DNA of 64,000 nt, taken from the NCBI GenBank assembly GCA_040755695.1, contig JBFMAK010000002.1, forward strand, positions 205,767-269,766, in the 5' to 3' direction. The position numbers and the translations under genes were made by a program. Each line of letters opens with the position of its first letter. Positions within the stretch are counted from its first letter, which is position 1. The DNA is from Candidatus Diapherotrites archaeon. Its GTDB lineage: Archaea > Iainarchaeota > Iainarchaeia > Iainarchaeales > 1-14-0-10-31-34. Under the pieces are notes generated by a model, which had not been told where the DNA came from, did no database searches, and worked only from the letters and a program-made list of their open reading frames with translations. Positions 25,179-33,508 of the stretch are shown here, one piece after another.

Positions 25179-25251
25179 GAAAGGCAAGCATTATTTTTGT
25201 TTTCTTTCACATGTAAGCCAAGGGTCCCGGGTTCGAATCCCGGCGGGCTCG
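25141..25251 (+). tRNA. tRNA-Lys (TTT) with a 38-nt intron
   Basis: Acceptor GGGCCCG/CGGGCTC with discriminator G; D-stem GCTC/GAGC; anticodon stem TTGGC/GCCAA; loop CTTTTAA after splicing gives anticodon TTT; T-arm CCGGG-TTCGAAT-CCCGG. The intron is placed at 37/38, bases 25178-25215. A canonical 4-bp bulge-helix-bulge is not obvious at this position, so a relaxed motif or a slightly different boundary is possible. The intron core (CAAGCATTATTTTT onward) resembles that of the next tRNA gene. CCA is not encoded. Confidence 0.9.
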
Positions 25252-25261
25252 ATAAATTATA

Positions 25262-25720
25262 ATGAGTGGAAAAATGGAGCAGCAGAAAGGTGTTAGGGTA
25301 GGCATTGGCGTAATGATTCTGAAAAACAATAAAGTGCTTTTGGGTAAAAGGCATCTTGACCCAGAAAAGGCTGACAGCCTGCTGCACGGAGAAGGCACTT
25401 GGACAATGCCCGGGGGAAAGCTTGATTTCGGGGAAAGCTTTGAGGAAGGTGCATATAGGGAAGTCTTGGAAGAAACAGGAATTAAATTGAACAAGAAAAA
25501 ATTAAGGATTGTAAGCATTACAAACGACAGGGTAACAGATGCGCACTTCATAACCATTGGATTGCTTTGTGAAGACTTTTAGGGTGAACCCAAAGTAATG
25601 GAGCCAGATGAAATAACTGAATGGAAATGGTTTCCTTTAAACAATATCCCCAAGCCAATTTTTTTTCCAACTGAAAAGATTTTAAAGAACTATACTGCCA
25701 AACAGGTCTACAAGCATTAA
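25262..25720 (+). CDS. Nudix hydrolase with an in-frame amber codon
   Basis: The product is a MutT-like Nudix protein: VGIGVMILKNNKVLLGKRH, then a complete Nudix box GGKLDFGESFEEGAYREVLEETGI. The frame meets TAG at 25580-25582 after residue 106. It then continues in the same frame for 45 more codons reading GEPKVMEPDEITEWKWFPLNN, typical Nudix C-terminal sequence, up to TAA at 25718. Without the TAG the protein would be 152 residues, normal for the family. A nonsense mutation, a sequencing error (AAG to TAG) or amber readthrough would all fit. It lies 10 nt after the tRNA-Lys gene, inside the endonuclease/tRNA patch. Confidence 0.85.
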
Positions 25721-25785
25721 TAAAAAAATTCAAGGGAAATGTGCTTGCGGCTTCTTTTAAAAAGAGAAAAAATGTTAATTATATA

Positions 25786-26418
25786 ATGAATGAAGAAATT
25801 AATGCTTCTGAATGTGAACTTATAGGTGCTATAATCGGTGATGGTCACATCCACAAAAAAGGCCCTAAATATTATGTTGGGGTTACGGGCAATATTCAAA
25901 CAGATAAAAAATATTTTGGTTATCTCTCTAATCTTATCAAAAAAACATGGAATAAATCTCCACAAATAAGAAAGAGGGCTGGCGGGCTAAGATTAAGATT
26001 TTACTCTAAAGAGGTCGTAGAGAGACTTATTAAAAAATTTAGTTTGCCTTTCAATTTAGGCAAATGTTACAAAGTTAAAATACCTGACGTAATTGCTTCT
26101 GATTGGGGGTTGTTGAGGCACACTATTAGGGGAATTGCTGATACTGATGGTTCAGTTTTCACTGCAAATAAACCCGGTTCACCAAATTATCCTTCTATTG
26201 AAATAACTACAACAAGCAGATTTTTAGCCAGTCAATTAAGGAATATTTTGAACAAACAAGGATTTAAAGTGGCAAAAATATGGGGCTACAAATCAAAGGT
26301 GTCGCGTTATCCTGCTTATAAAATTCCTTTAAATGGCAGGAAAAACCTTGAAAAATGGCTTAAAGAAATAGGTTTTTCAAATCCATATAAACTAAATAAA
26401 GCCTTGAATGCCCTTTGA
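25786..26418 (+). CDS. LAGLIDADG homing endonuclease
   Basis: A 210-residue protein from the ATG at 25786. Two LAGLIDADG helices are visible: ECELIGAIIGDGHIH near the N-terminus, and LLRHTIRGIADTDGSVF near residue 120. Saddle-forming beta segments lie between and after them (VGVTGNIQTDKKYFGYL and SIEITTTSRFLASQLRNIL). It lacks the N-terminal HTH of the upstream endonuclease and the two are not close in sequence. It ends 45 nt before an intron-containing tRNA gene, repeating the arrangement of endonuclease then tRNA seen upstream. Confidence 0.88.
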   Translation: MNEEINASECELIGAIIGDGHIHKKGPKYYVGVTGNIQTDKKYFGYLSNLIKKTWNKSPQIRKRAGGLRLRFYSKEVVERLIKKFSLPFNLGKCYKVKIPDVIASDWGLLRHTIRGIADTDGSVFTANKPGSPNYPSIEITTTSRFLASQLRNILNKQGFKVAKIWGYKSKVSRYPAYKIPLNGRKNLEKWLKEIGFSNPYKLNKALNAL

Positions 26419-26463
26419 ATAATAAACTTTATATTGATTTCACAGCCAATATTTTTATTATAC

Positions 26464-26595
26464 GGGAAGGTAGCTCAGTTCGGGAGAGCACACGATAGAC
26501 TCAAGTCATTATTTTGGTTTGGTTTATGTGAAGCTGAAGCTCAGGATTGGGCAGAGACCGTGGTGTCGCGGGTTCAAATCCCGCTCTTCCCACCA
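26464..26595 (+). tRNA. Intron-containing tRNA gene, isotype unresolved
   Basis: Acceptor GGGAAGG pairs with TCTTCCC, discriminator A, and CCA is encoded (26593-26595). The D-arm is GCTC-AGTTCGGGA-GAGC and the T-arm GCGGG-TTCAAAT-CCCGC. Between them are about 78 nt, so an intron of roughly 40-55 nt must be present. CTCAA (26500-26504) pairs with TTGGG (26547-26551), a likely splicing helix, and CACG with CGTG outside it, but no choice of splice sites gave me a normal T33 loop. A type II tRNA-Leu, or a degenerate or doubly interrupted tRNA, are possible. The intron shares CAAG(T)CATTATTTT and following bases with tRNA-Lys. Confidence 0.65.
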
Positions 26596-26597
26596 TT

Positions 26598-27071
26598 TTA
26601 TTTTATTTTAATCCAGCCTTCTCTTTCATCAACAATTTTTATTCCTAATTCCTTTTCTTTTAATTTTAGATTTTGAATTATTTCTTTTATTGCTTCGTGT
26701 TTTACTGCTCTTATCTTAACCCAATTTATGTTTTTAACGGACTTTGCTTTCTGAATAAAATTTTCTATTATTTTTAGGGCATAGCCTCTACCACGATATT
26801 TTTCTGATACATAAACAGAAAAAACATGCAAAGAATTGCCGTGCCTTTGAAATGCCGTATGCCCAATTATTTTCCCTTTTATTTCAGCTAAGAGAACATC
26901 GTAATTTATGGCTTTCAATTTTTTTATTAAGGTTGTTTTTGGAAGCTTCATCAAATGCCTTGTTCTTCTTCCAAATTCAGATCTTTTATCAGCGCCTTTT
27001 GCAACTTTATAAATATAATTAGAAGTTTTATTTTTAGGCCTTTTTAAATTTGAGAATAAATAGTACCTCAT
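26598..27071 (-). CDS. GNAT-family N-acetyltransferase
   Basis: A 157-residue protein with the GNAT core: ALLAEIKGKIIGHTAF-like strand pair (VLLAEIKGKIIGHTAFQ), HVFSVYVSEKYRGRGYALKIIENFI holding the acetyl-CoA pyrophosphate loop (RGRGYA), and a later RAVKHEAIKEII helix. The ~45-residue N-terminus is basic. The substrate (small molecule or protein N-terminus) cannot be told. It is divergent from purA, with about 45 nt between starts. Confidence 0.85.
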   Translation of the reverse strand: MRYYLFSNLKRPKNKTSNYIYKVAKGADKRSEFGRRTRHLMKLPKTTLIKKLKAINYDVLLAEIKGKIIGHTAFQRHGNSLHVFSVYVSEKYRGRGYALKIIENFIQKAKSVKNINWVKIRAVKHEAIKEIIQNLKLKEKELGIKIVDEREGWIKIK

Positions 27072-27116
27072 ATTTTAAAAAGGCAGATCAGCTTTAAAAA
27101 TTTTTCTCAACTTATT

Positions 27117-28414
27117 ATGGAAGGGTTAGTATTCCGAGCACTCTTGTTGTTGGGTCGCAGTGGGGCGACGAAGGAAAAGGGAAGATAATTGACTTTCTTG
27201 CAGGGGAAGCTGATTTTGTTGTAAGGTATCAGGGAGGCAATAATGCTGGTCATACAGTAGTTGTGGAAAGCAAGACATTCAAATTGCACTTGCTTCCTTC
27301 AGGTGTAATAAGGAACAAGAGGTCCCTGATTGGGGCAGGCGTTGTACTGGACCCGAAGGTGATAGTGAAAGAGATTGAGGCCTTAAGGGAACAGGGATTT
27401 GAGCCGAACCTGTGCATTGATTTCAGGACGCAAATTATAATGCCCTATCATTGCATGATGGATTCAGCAAAGGACTCTTCACTGAAAGAAAAAAAGATTG
27501 GTACTACAGGCAGGGGCATTGGGCCGTGCTATGCAGATAAGGCTTTCAGGTCAGGCATAAGGTTTTCTGACTTGATTGAAGAAAAGAAGCTGAAGGAAAC
27601 AATTGCAGCAAACTATTTTTTCTACTCTGAGTTTTTTGGTAAAGTTTTTGGTCAAGAGCTTCCCTTCACTGAAAGCGAGTTGTTTGAAGAATTCAATTCT
27701 TTGGGCCAGCAATTAAAGAAATATGCAGGGGATGTGTCAATTGAAGTTAATAAGGCGCTGAGAGAAAATAAGAATGTTCTGATTGAGGGCGCGCAGGGAA
27801 CAATGCTTGACAATTCTTTTGGAACTTACCCTTATGTTACTGCCTCTCACCCAATAGCAGGAGGAGCCTGCACTGGAATTGGCTTGAGTCCCAAAAAAAT
27901 TAATAGAATTATTGGGGTTGTGAAAGCTTATACTACAAGGGTGGGCGAAGGGCCTTTTCCCACAGAATTATTCGGGGAAAAAGCAGAGCACTTGATAGAG
28001 AAAGGGCTTGAGTATGGGACAACGACAGGGAGACAGAGAAGGGTTGGATGGATTGATTTGCCCTTGTTGCGTTACAGCTCGAGGCTGAGCGGCTTTGATG
28101 AAATAGCAATAACAAAGCTTGATGTATTGAATGGAATGGAAAAATTAATGGTTGCAGAGTCCTATTCATTTAATGCCGGCAAAATAGAGGAGTTTCCCCC
28201 CTATACTGCGATGCTTGAAAAAACAAAACCTAATTATGTAGAATTTGAAGGTTTTGTTTTGGGTGAAAAGGAAAAGCTTTCTGCAAGAAAAAAAGGTTTT
28301 GTTGGACTGCCTGAGGAAGCAAAAAATTATCTGAATTTCATTGAAGAAAAATTGAGTGTTCCAATCAAAATTATTTCTTATGGCTCTGAGAGAAATGATA
28401 CAATTGTCAGATAA
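27117..28414 (+). CDS. purA: Adenylosuccinate synthetase; start region apparently frameshifted
   Basis: Joins IMP and aspartate with GTP to make adenylosuccinate. Coding similarity starts at about 27128: SIPSTLVVGSQWGDEGKGKIIDF carries the P-loop-like GDEGKGK; then NNAGHTVV, GTTGRGIGPCYADK, GAQGTMLD, and TTTGRQRRVGWIDLPLLRYSS follow. No ATG, GTG or TTG exists in this frame between the upstream stop at 27095 and the P-loop. An ATG at 27117 is one base out of frame. One missing base at ~27120-27127, or a rare start such as ATT at 27131, must be assumed. It opens a run of purine genes. Confidence 0.88.
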
Positions 28415-28463
28415 AAGGTATTAAAACTCTTTTCCACATATTTTCTTTATCTTTGGTGGGTTT

Positions 28464-29903
28464 ATGTGTGGCATTATAGGCATTATTTCTGAAAAGGATG
28501 TATTGCCTGAACTTTATTTTGGCTTGGTTGGATTACAGCACAGGGGCCAGGACAGTGCTGGAATCCTCTCCTACAATGGAACCCTTAAGGTAAAAAAAGA
28601 GAAGGGGCTGGTAGAGCAAATTTTTTCTGAAGATGACTTAAAAAATTTGAGTGCTAACATTGCAATAGGTCATACAAGGTACCCTACAATTGGCTCTGAC
28701 TTCAGGACTGACGCGCAGCCTTTCTATTTTTCTTTCCCCCACAGGATTGGGATTGTTCACAACGGGAACATAACCAATTATTTTGAGTTAAGGAAAGAAT
28801 TTGATTTAAAGAAGAAGTGCCTGCATTCAACATGTGATGTTGAGGCAATACTCAACGTGTTTGCAGAAGCCTTGATGTTTATCCCTGACCCTTCAGTTGA
28901 AGACATTTTTTCTGCTGTCTCGAAAGTCTTCTCCAAGGTTAAAGGAGCTTATTCTGTTGTTGCATTGATTGGAGGGAAAGGTCTTTTAGCTTTCAGGGAC
29001 CCGCACGCAATAAAACCTTTAGTGCTTCTCAAGAAAAAAAACAAAGAAAATGGTTTTGCTTTTGCTTCGGAGAGCATTGCTTTAACGCCGTGCGGTTTTG
29101 AGGTTGAAAGAAATCTCAAGCCAGGCGAGGCAGTATTCATTGACAATTTCCTTAAGGTCCATTCAAAGACTCTTTCAAATGAAGAGCCCTCTCACTGCAT
29201 GTTCGAATGGGTTTATTTTGCAAGGCCTGAATCAAAACTAGAGAAAAAGGATGTCTATGAGGCAAGAAAGGAATTGGGAAGGGAATTGGCCTCGCTTTGG
29301 AAGCTGACAGGAATTGAAGCTGATTTGGTTGTTCCTGTCCCTGACACTGCAAGGAGTGCTGCGACAATTCTGGCAGAAGAATTAAGGCTTCCCTGCAGGG
29401 AAGGCCTGATAAAGAACAGGTATATAGGCAGGACATTCATTATGGGTTCACAGTCAAAAAGGGAGGACAGCGTCAAACTGAAATTAAATCCCATTATTTC
29501 AGAAATAAAAGGCAAAAAAATAATCCTTGTTGATGACAGCATTGTTCGAGGTACAACCTCAAAAAAAATTGTGGGGCTCCTGAAAGATGCAGGAGCAGAA
29601 AGGGTATATTTTCTTTCAACCTGCCCTCCGATAAAGTGCCCTTGCTTTTACGGAATAGACATGCCTTTAAAATCAGAGCTCATTGCCTCAAACAAGAGTG
29701 TTGAAGAAATAAGGAAGTTCATTGAAGCAGATTACCTGCTTTACAATACAATCGAAGGCCTTAAGAAGGCAATTGGAACAAAAGAATTATGCTGCGCTTG
29801 CCTTAACGGCAATTACCCTGTAAAGGTTTCCCAGGAAACAATAAAAGAGATAGAGCAGTCAAGAACAAAAGAAAGAGAAAAAATAAAGGAGGCCTCAAAA
29901 TGA
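28464..29903 (+). CDS. purF: Amidophosphoribosyltransferase
   Basis: First committed step of purine synthesis: PRPP plus glutamine to phosphoribosylamine. Cys2 in MCGIIGIISE is the Ntn-glutaminase nucleophile, with no propeptide. GLVGLQHRGQDSAGI, HTRYPTIG and VHNGNITN follow; the PRPP loop is IILVDDSIVRGTTS. Cysteines in HCMFEWVYFARPES, STCPPIKCPCF and ELCCACLNG match the positions that hold a [4Fe-4S] cluster in Bacillus-type enzymes. Its stop overlaps the purD start (ATGA). Confidence 0.96.
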   Translation: MCGIIGIISEKDVLPELYFGLVGLQHRGQDSAGILSYNGTLKVKKEKGLVEQIFSEDDLKNLSANIAIGHTRYPTIGSDFRTDAQPFYFSFPHRIGIVHNGNITNYFELRKEFDLKKKCLHSTCDVEAILNVFAEALMFIPDPSVEDIFSAVSKVFSKVKGAYSVVALIGGKGLLAFRDPHAIKPLVLLKKKNKENGFAFASESIALTPCGFEVERNLKPGEAVFIDNFLKVHSKTLSNEEPSHCMFEWVYFARPESKLEKKDVYEARKELGRELASLWKLTGIEADLVVPVPDTARSAATILAEELRLPCREGLIKNRYIGRTFIMGSQSKREDSVKLKLNPIISEIKGKKIILVDDSIVRGTTSKKIVGLLKDAGAERVYFLSTCPPIKCPCFYGIDMPLKSELIASNKSVEEIRKFIEADYLLYNTIEGLKKAIGTKELCCACLNGNYPVKVSQETIKEIEQSRTKEREKIKEASK

Positions 29904-31171
29904 AGATTATTTTAATTGGATCAGGCGGAAGAGAACATGCCCTTGCATGGAAGCTTTCCCAAAGTAGCTCAGCGGAAAGAATTTATTGTTGCCCAGGGAA
30001 TGGCGGAACAGCAATAGAACAAAAATGCGAAAATGTTCAATTAAAAAATTTTAATGAATTGATTTCCTTCTGCAAAGAAAAAAGTGTTGACCTTACTGTT
30101 GTGGGCCCTGAACAGCCTTTATCTGAAGGCGTTGTGAACGAATTCGAAAAAGAAGGCTTGAAGATCTTTGGACCAACAAAAGAGGCAACGCAGATTGAGT
30201 CAAGCAAGTCTTTTGCTAAAAGGCTCATGTCAAACAAAAGGATTCCCACAGCAGCATTTGATGTCTTTCGCGACTCGGATGAGGCAATAGACTTCATTAA
30301 CGAGTATCCTTACAAGAGCCTTGTAATAAAGGCAGACGGCCTTGCAGCAGGAAAAGGCGTAATAGTGTGCAGCTCAAAAAAAGAGGCAATAAAAGCAGTG
30401 AAAGACATAATGGAGAAAAAAATTTTCGGCGAAGCAGGAGAAAAGATTGTAATAGAAGAAGAATTGACAGGAGAGGAAGCTTCAGTGCTTGCCTTCACTG
30501 ACGGAAAAGACATAAAATTAATGCTTTCGAGCCAAGACCATAAAAAAATTTTTGACAACGATAAAGGCCCAAACACTGGCGGCATGGGCGCTCATGCTCC
30601 TGCGCCAATTGTAGCAGAAAAAATGAAAGAAAAATTAATCCGCCAAATTTTCAGGCCAGCAATAGAAGGCCTTAAAGAGGAAGGCATAAAATATAAGGGT
30701 GTTCTCTATGCTGGGATCATGATAAGGGAGGGGGAGTCAATGCTGCTGGAATTCAATGTAAGGTTTGGGGATCCAGAAACCCAGGCGATCCTTCCGTTGC
30801 TTGAAACAGACTTGGCTGAAATAATGAATGCGGTTGTAGAAGAAAGGCTGAATGAAGTAGAATTGAATTGGAGCAATAATTCAGCCTGTTGTGTTGTTCT
30901 TTCCTCCAAAGGCTATCCTGAAAGCTATGAGAAAGGAAAAAAGATTTTAGGTCTTGATTCAGTGCACACAGTTTCTGGAGTGAATGTATTCCATGCAGGC
31001 ACAAAAATTGAAGAAAAAGAATTCCTCACAAACGGAGGCAGGGTATTGGGGGTGACAGGGATTGGCTCAGACCTAAAAGAGGCAAGGGAAAAGGCATACC
31101 AAGCAATAAAATTGATTGATTTTGATGGAATGCATTACAGGACAGACATTGGAGTAAAAGGATTGAGATGA
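29900..31171 (+). CDS. purD: Phosphoribosylamine-glycine ligase
   Basis: The ATP-grasp enzyme that makes glycinamide ribonucleotide, the step after PurF. KIILIGSGGREHALAWKL opens the protein; VGPEQPLSEGVV, VIKADGLAAGKGVIVC (ATP-grasp loop), NTGGMGAHAPAP, and LEFNVRFGDPETQAILP follow. The 423-residue length is standard. Coupled to purF by a 4-nt overlap, and 7 nt before the phosphoribosyltransferase gene. Confidence 0.96.
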   Translation: MKIILIGSGGREHALAWKLSQSSSAERIYCCPGNGGTAIEQKCENVQLKNFNELISFCKEKSVDLTVVGPEQPLSEGVVNEFEKEGLKIFGPTKEATQIESSKSFAKRLMSNKRIPTAAFDVFRDSDEAIDFINEYPYKSLVIKADGLAAGKGVIVCSSKKEAIKAVKDIMEKKIFGEAGEKIVIEEELTGEEASVLAFTDGKDIKLMLSSQDHKKIFDNDKGPNTGGMGAHAPAPIVAEKMKEKLIRQIFRPAIEGLKEEGIKYKGVLYAGIMIREGESMLLEFNVRFGDPETQAILPLLETDLAEIMNAVVEERLNEVELNWSNNSACCVVLSSKGYPESYEKGKKILGLDSVHTVSGVNVFHAGTKIEEKEFLTNGGRVLGVTGIGSDLKEAREKAYQAIKLIDFDGMHYRTDIGVKGLR

Positions 31172-31178
31172 CAAAAAA

Positions 31179-31628
31179 ATGAAGAAAGAAAAATTGATTG
31201 TTTCCTGGGACGAAATTATTCCCTTATGCAAGCAATTATCAAAAAAAATCAGGGAGTCAGAATTCAAGCCTGACGTGCTTGTGGGAATGATCAGGGGAGG
31301 CCTAATTCCGGTAAGGATTCTTTCAACTGAACTGAAATGCAATGATGTCTACTGCCTCAGGGCAAAATATTGCCGCAAGGGAAACAAGAGGACAAGGGAG
31401 GTAAGAATAATTTTGGGCTTGAACGTAGACCTCACAGGAAAAAAAATTTTGTTGGTGGATGAAATAGCAGATTCAGGCGAAACCCTGAAACTAATAAAAG
31501 ACTACCTGGCTTTTTTTAATCCAAAGGAAATAAAGACAGCAGTAATCCACTTCAAGCATTCCTCAATAATTGTTCCGGATTATTTTGTTGAAAAAGCAGA
31601 GAAATGGGTTCAATATCCCTGGGAGTGA
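31179..31628 (+). CDS. Purine-type phosphoribosyltransferase
   Basis: A 149-residue type I PRTase. The PRPP loop is ILLVDEIADSGETLKL (near residue 88), preceded by VGMIRGGLIPVRILS; WVQYPWE at the C-terminus is typical of small xanthine/hypoxanthine PRTases (COG2236). It should salvage hypoxanthine, guanine or xanthine; exact preference is not readable. Its place between purD and guaA supports purine salvage. Confidence 0.88.
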   Translation: MKKEKLIVSWDEIIPLCKQLSKKIRESEFKPDVLVGMIRGGLIPVRILSTELKCNDVYCLRAKYCRKGNKRTREVRIILGLNVDLTGKKILLVDEIADSGETLKLIKDYLAFFNPKEIKTAVIHFKHSSIIVPDYFVEKAEKWVQYPWE

Positions 31629-31639
31629 ATTGGTTATAT

Positions 31640-33175
31640 ATGATTGTAGTGTTAGACTTTGGCTCTCAATACACCCACCTTATTGCAAGAAAAATAAGGG
31701 AGTTGGGCGTGAGAGCAGAAATAATGCCTTTCAGTTCCCCCATAAGAAGAATCCAACAAGCAAGCCCTGCTGGAATAATTCTCTCAGGCGGCCCGAAAAG
31801 CGTCAATGAAGCAAAATATTTGTACTGCAACAAAAAAATCTTCTATTTTGGGATTCCAATTCTAGGCATCTGCTACGGCCACCAGTTAATTGCAAAAGAA
31901 TTCAAGGGCAAGGTCAGGAAAGGAAAAGCAAAAGAGTACGGCAGGGAAATAATTGAATTAAAAGAGGGAAAAATATTCAAAGGCCTTGCAAAAAAGCAGG
32001 TTGTATGGCTCTCACATGGAGATACAGTAATCAAAGTGCCAGAGGGCTTCAGTGCAATTGCCTCAACAGCAAACTGCCCTGTAAGCGCAATGTGCAATGA
32101 AAGCAAAAACATTTACAGCCTTCAATTCCACCCTGAAGTGCATCATACGCCCAACGGGAAAATCATCCTTAAAAATTTCGCTTTCAGGATATGCAAGGCA
32201 GGGAAAGACTGGAACCTTACAGGGATTGCAAAAAATTTAATTGAAAAAACAAGAAAAGAGATTGGAAACAGGAAAGCATTGATTGCCGTCTCTGGAGGCG
32301 TTGACTCCCTTGTGGCAGCAACAATTGCAAACAACGCAATAAAAGACAATTTGTTCTGCTTTTCTGTAGACAATGGTCTTCTAAGAAAAAACGAGGTTGA
32401 ATACGTAAAAAACTTGTATGAAAAGAAGCTGAAATTCAAGCACTTCTTTTTGGTTGACGCAGAAAAAGAATTCCTTGAAGCATTAAAAGGCGTTGAGGAC
32501 CCTGAAGAGAAGAGAAAAATCATTGGAAGGAAATTCATTGAAGTCTTTGAGAGAAAGGCGTTAGAATTAGAGAAAAGATTTGGGAAAATAGACTTCCTCA
32601 TTCAAGGAACAATTTACCCTGACAGGATTGAGTCAGCTGTTGCCTCAAGGATTGCAGCAAAAATCAAAAGCCATCACAACCTGATGCTCCCAGAAAAAAT
32701 GAAACTTACAGTATTTGAGCCGCTCAAAGAACTATACAAGGACGAAGTAAGGGAAATAGGCTTGCAATTAAAAATCCCAAGAGAATTCCTGTTCAGGCAC
32801 CCCTTTCCAGGCCCCGGCTTAGGAGTAAGAGTTTTAGGAGAAATAACAAAAGAGAAACTGGATTTGCTCAGGGAAGTTGACCACATATTCATTGAAGAAT
32901 TAAAAAAGCAGAATTTGTATGACAAGATATGGCAGGCTTTTGCTGTCCTATTGCCAGCAAAAAGCGTTGGAGTAATGGGGGATGAAAGAACATACAATTA
33001 CATTGTTTCCTTGAGGGCAGTGAATTCTGTTGACGGCATGACAGCAGACTGGAGCAAAATCCCTTTAGATGCACTGGAAAAGATTTCCAGCAGGATAGTG
33101 AACGAAGTCAAAGGCGTGAACAGAGTTCTTTACGATGTAACCCAAAAGCCTCCTGCAACAATAGAATACGAATAA
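31640..33175 (+). CDS. guaA: GMP synthase (glutamine-hydrolysing), full length
   Basis: Aminates XMP to GMP. The N-terminal glutaminase starts IVVLDFGSQYTHLIARKI, has the Cys in GICYGHQLIA and LQFHPEVHHT. The ATP-pyrophosphatase domain carries the P-loop ALIAVSGGVDSLVAA, and the C-terminal dimerisation domain has RHPFPGPGLGVRVLG and ends PPATIEYE. Many archaea split this enzyme into two genes, whereas here it is one bacterial-like fusion of 511 residues. The ATG at 31640 is chosen because the family begins at MIVVLDFG. Confidence 0.96.
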   Translation: MIVVLDFGSQYTHLIARKIRELGVRAEIMPFSSPIRRIQQASPAGIILSGGPKSVNEAKYLYCNKKIFYFGIPILGICYGHQLIAKEFKGKVRKGKAKEYGREIIELKEGKIFKGLAKKQVVWLSHGDTVIKVPEGFSAIASTANCPVSAMCNESKNIYSLQFHPEVHHTPNGKIILKNFAFRICKAGKDWNLTGIAKNLIEKTRKEIGNRKALIAVSGGVDSLVAATIANNAIKDNLFCFSVDNGLLRKNEVEYVKNLYEKKLKFKHFFLVDAEKEFLEALKGVEDPEEKRKIIGRKFIEVFERKALELEKRFGKIDFLIQGTIYPDRIESAVASRIAAKIKSHHNLMLPEKMKLTVFEPLKELYKDEVREIGLQLKIPREFLFRHPFPGPGLGVRVLGEITKEKLDLLREVDHIFIEELKKQNLYDKIWQAFAVLLPAKSVGVMGDERTYNYIVSLRAVNSVDGMTADWSKIPLDALEKISSRIVNEVKGVNRVLYDVTQKPPATIEYE

Positions 33176-33219
33176 ATTTATTAATAACCTAATCCCCTAA
33201 TAATTTGAGGTGATTTCAA

Positions 33220-33507
33220 GTGCCAATAAAGAAGAGATTAAGCTTGAAAACGATGGGAAAAGCAATAGCTGGGATACATGACAAAATCACTTGGAATTCA
33301 AAAACAGGAGAATTTACTAAAACAGGAAAAGGCTTTCCTTTTTTGCGTGGTAATATTACTAAAACAAAAGTTTGGGATAAAGAGGGAGTAAGAAAATTAT
33401 TTGGAATAGAGAAGAAAGGAAATGTGCGAACTAATATTAAAAAAACAAAAGAATACGATAAATTTGGGAAATTGAAAAGAAAAACAAAAATAAAAGAGTA
33501 TGATTAA
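33220..33507 (+). CDS. Small basic protein of unknown function
   Basis: A 95-residue protein from GTG at 33220, with GAGGTG 6-11 nt upstream. It is rich in Lys, Thr and Gly (KRLSLKTMGKAIAG, FTKTGKGFPFLRG, KTKEYDKFGKLKRKTK) and looks beta-rich and nucleic acid-binding. It stands between guaA and the convergent lysS gene, with only 1 nt to the latter. No family is recognised. Confidence 0.5.
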   Translation: MPIKKRLSLKTMGKAIAGIHDKITWNSKTGEFTKTGKGFPFLRGNITKTKVWDKEGVRKLFGIEKKGNVRTNIKKTKEYDKFGKLKRKTKIKEYD

Positions 33508-33508
33508 T

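Noticed and set aside
26434..26676. Protein-coding frame across the second tRNA gene
   Set aside because: Its sequence is the usual translation of a tRNA gene (VVSRVQIP pattern); the acceptor, D and T arms explain the DNA.
27263..28414. purA starting at the ATG at 27263
   Set aside because: Would remove the essential GDEGKGK loop and ~45 conserved residues that are clearly encoded upstream in the same frame.
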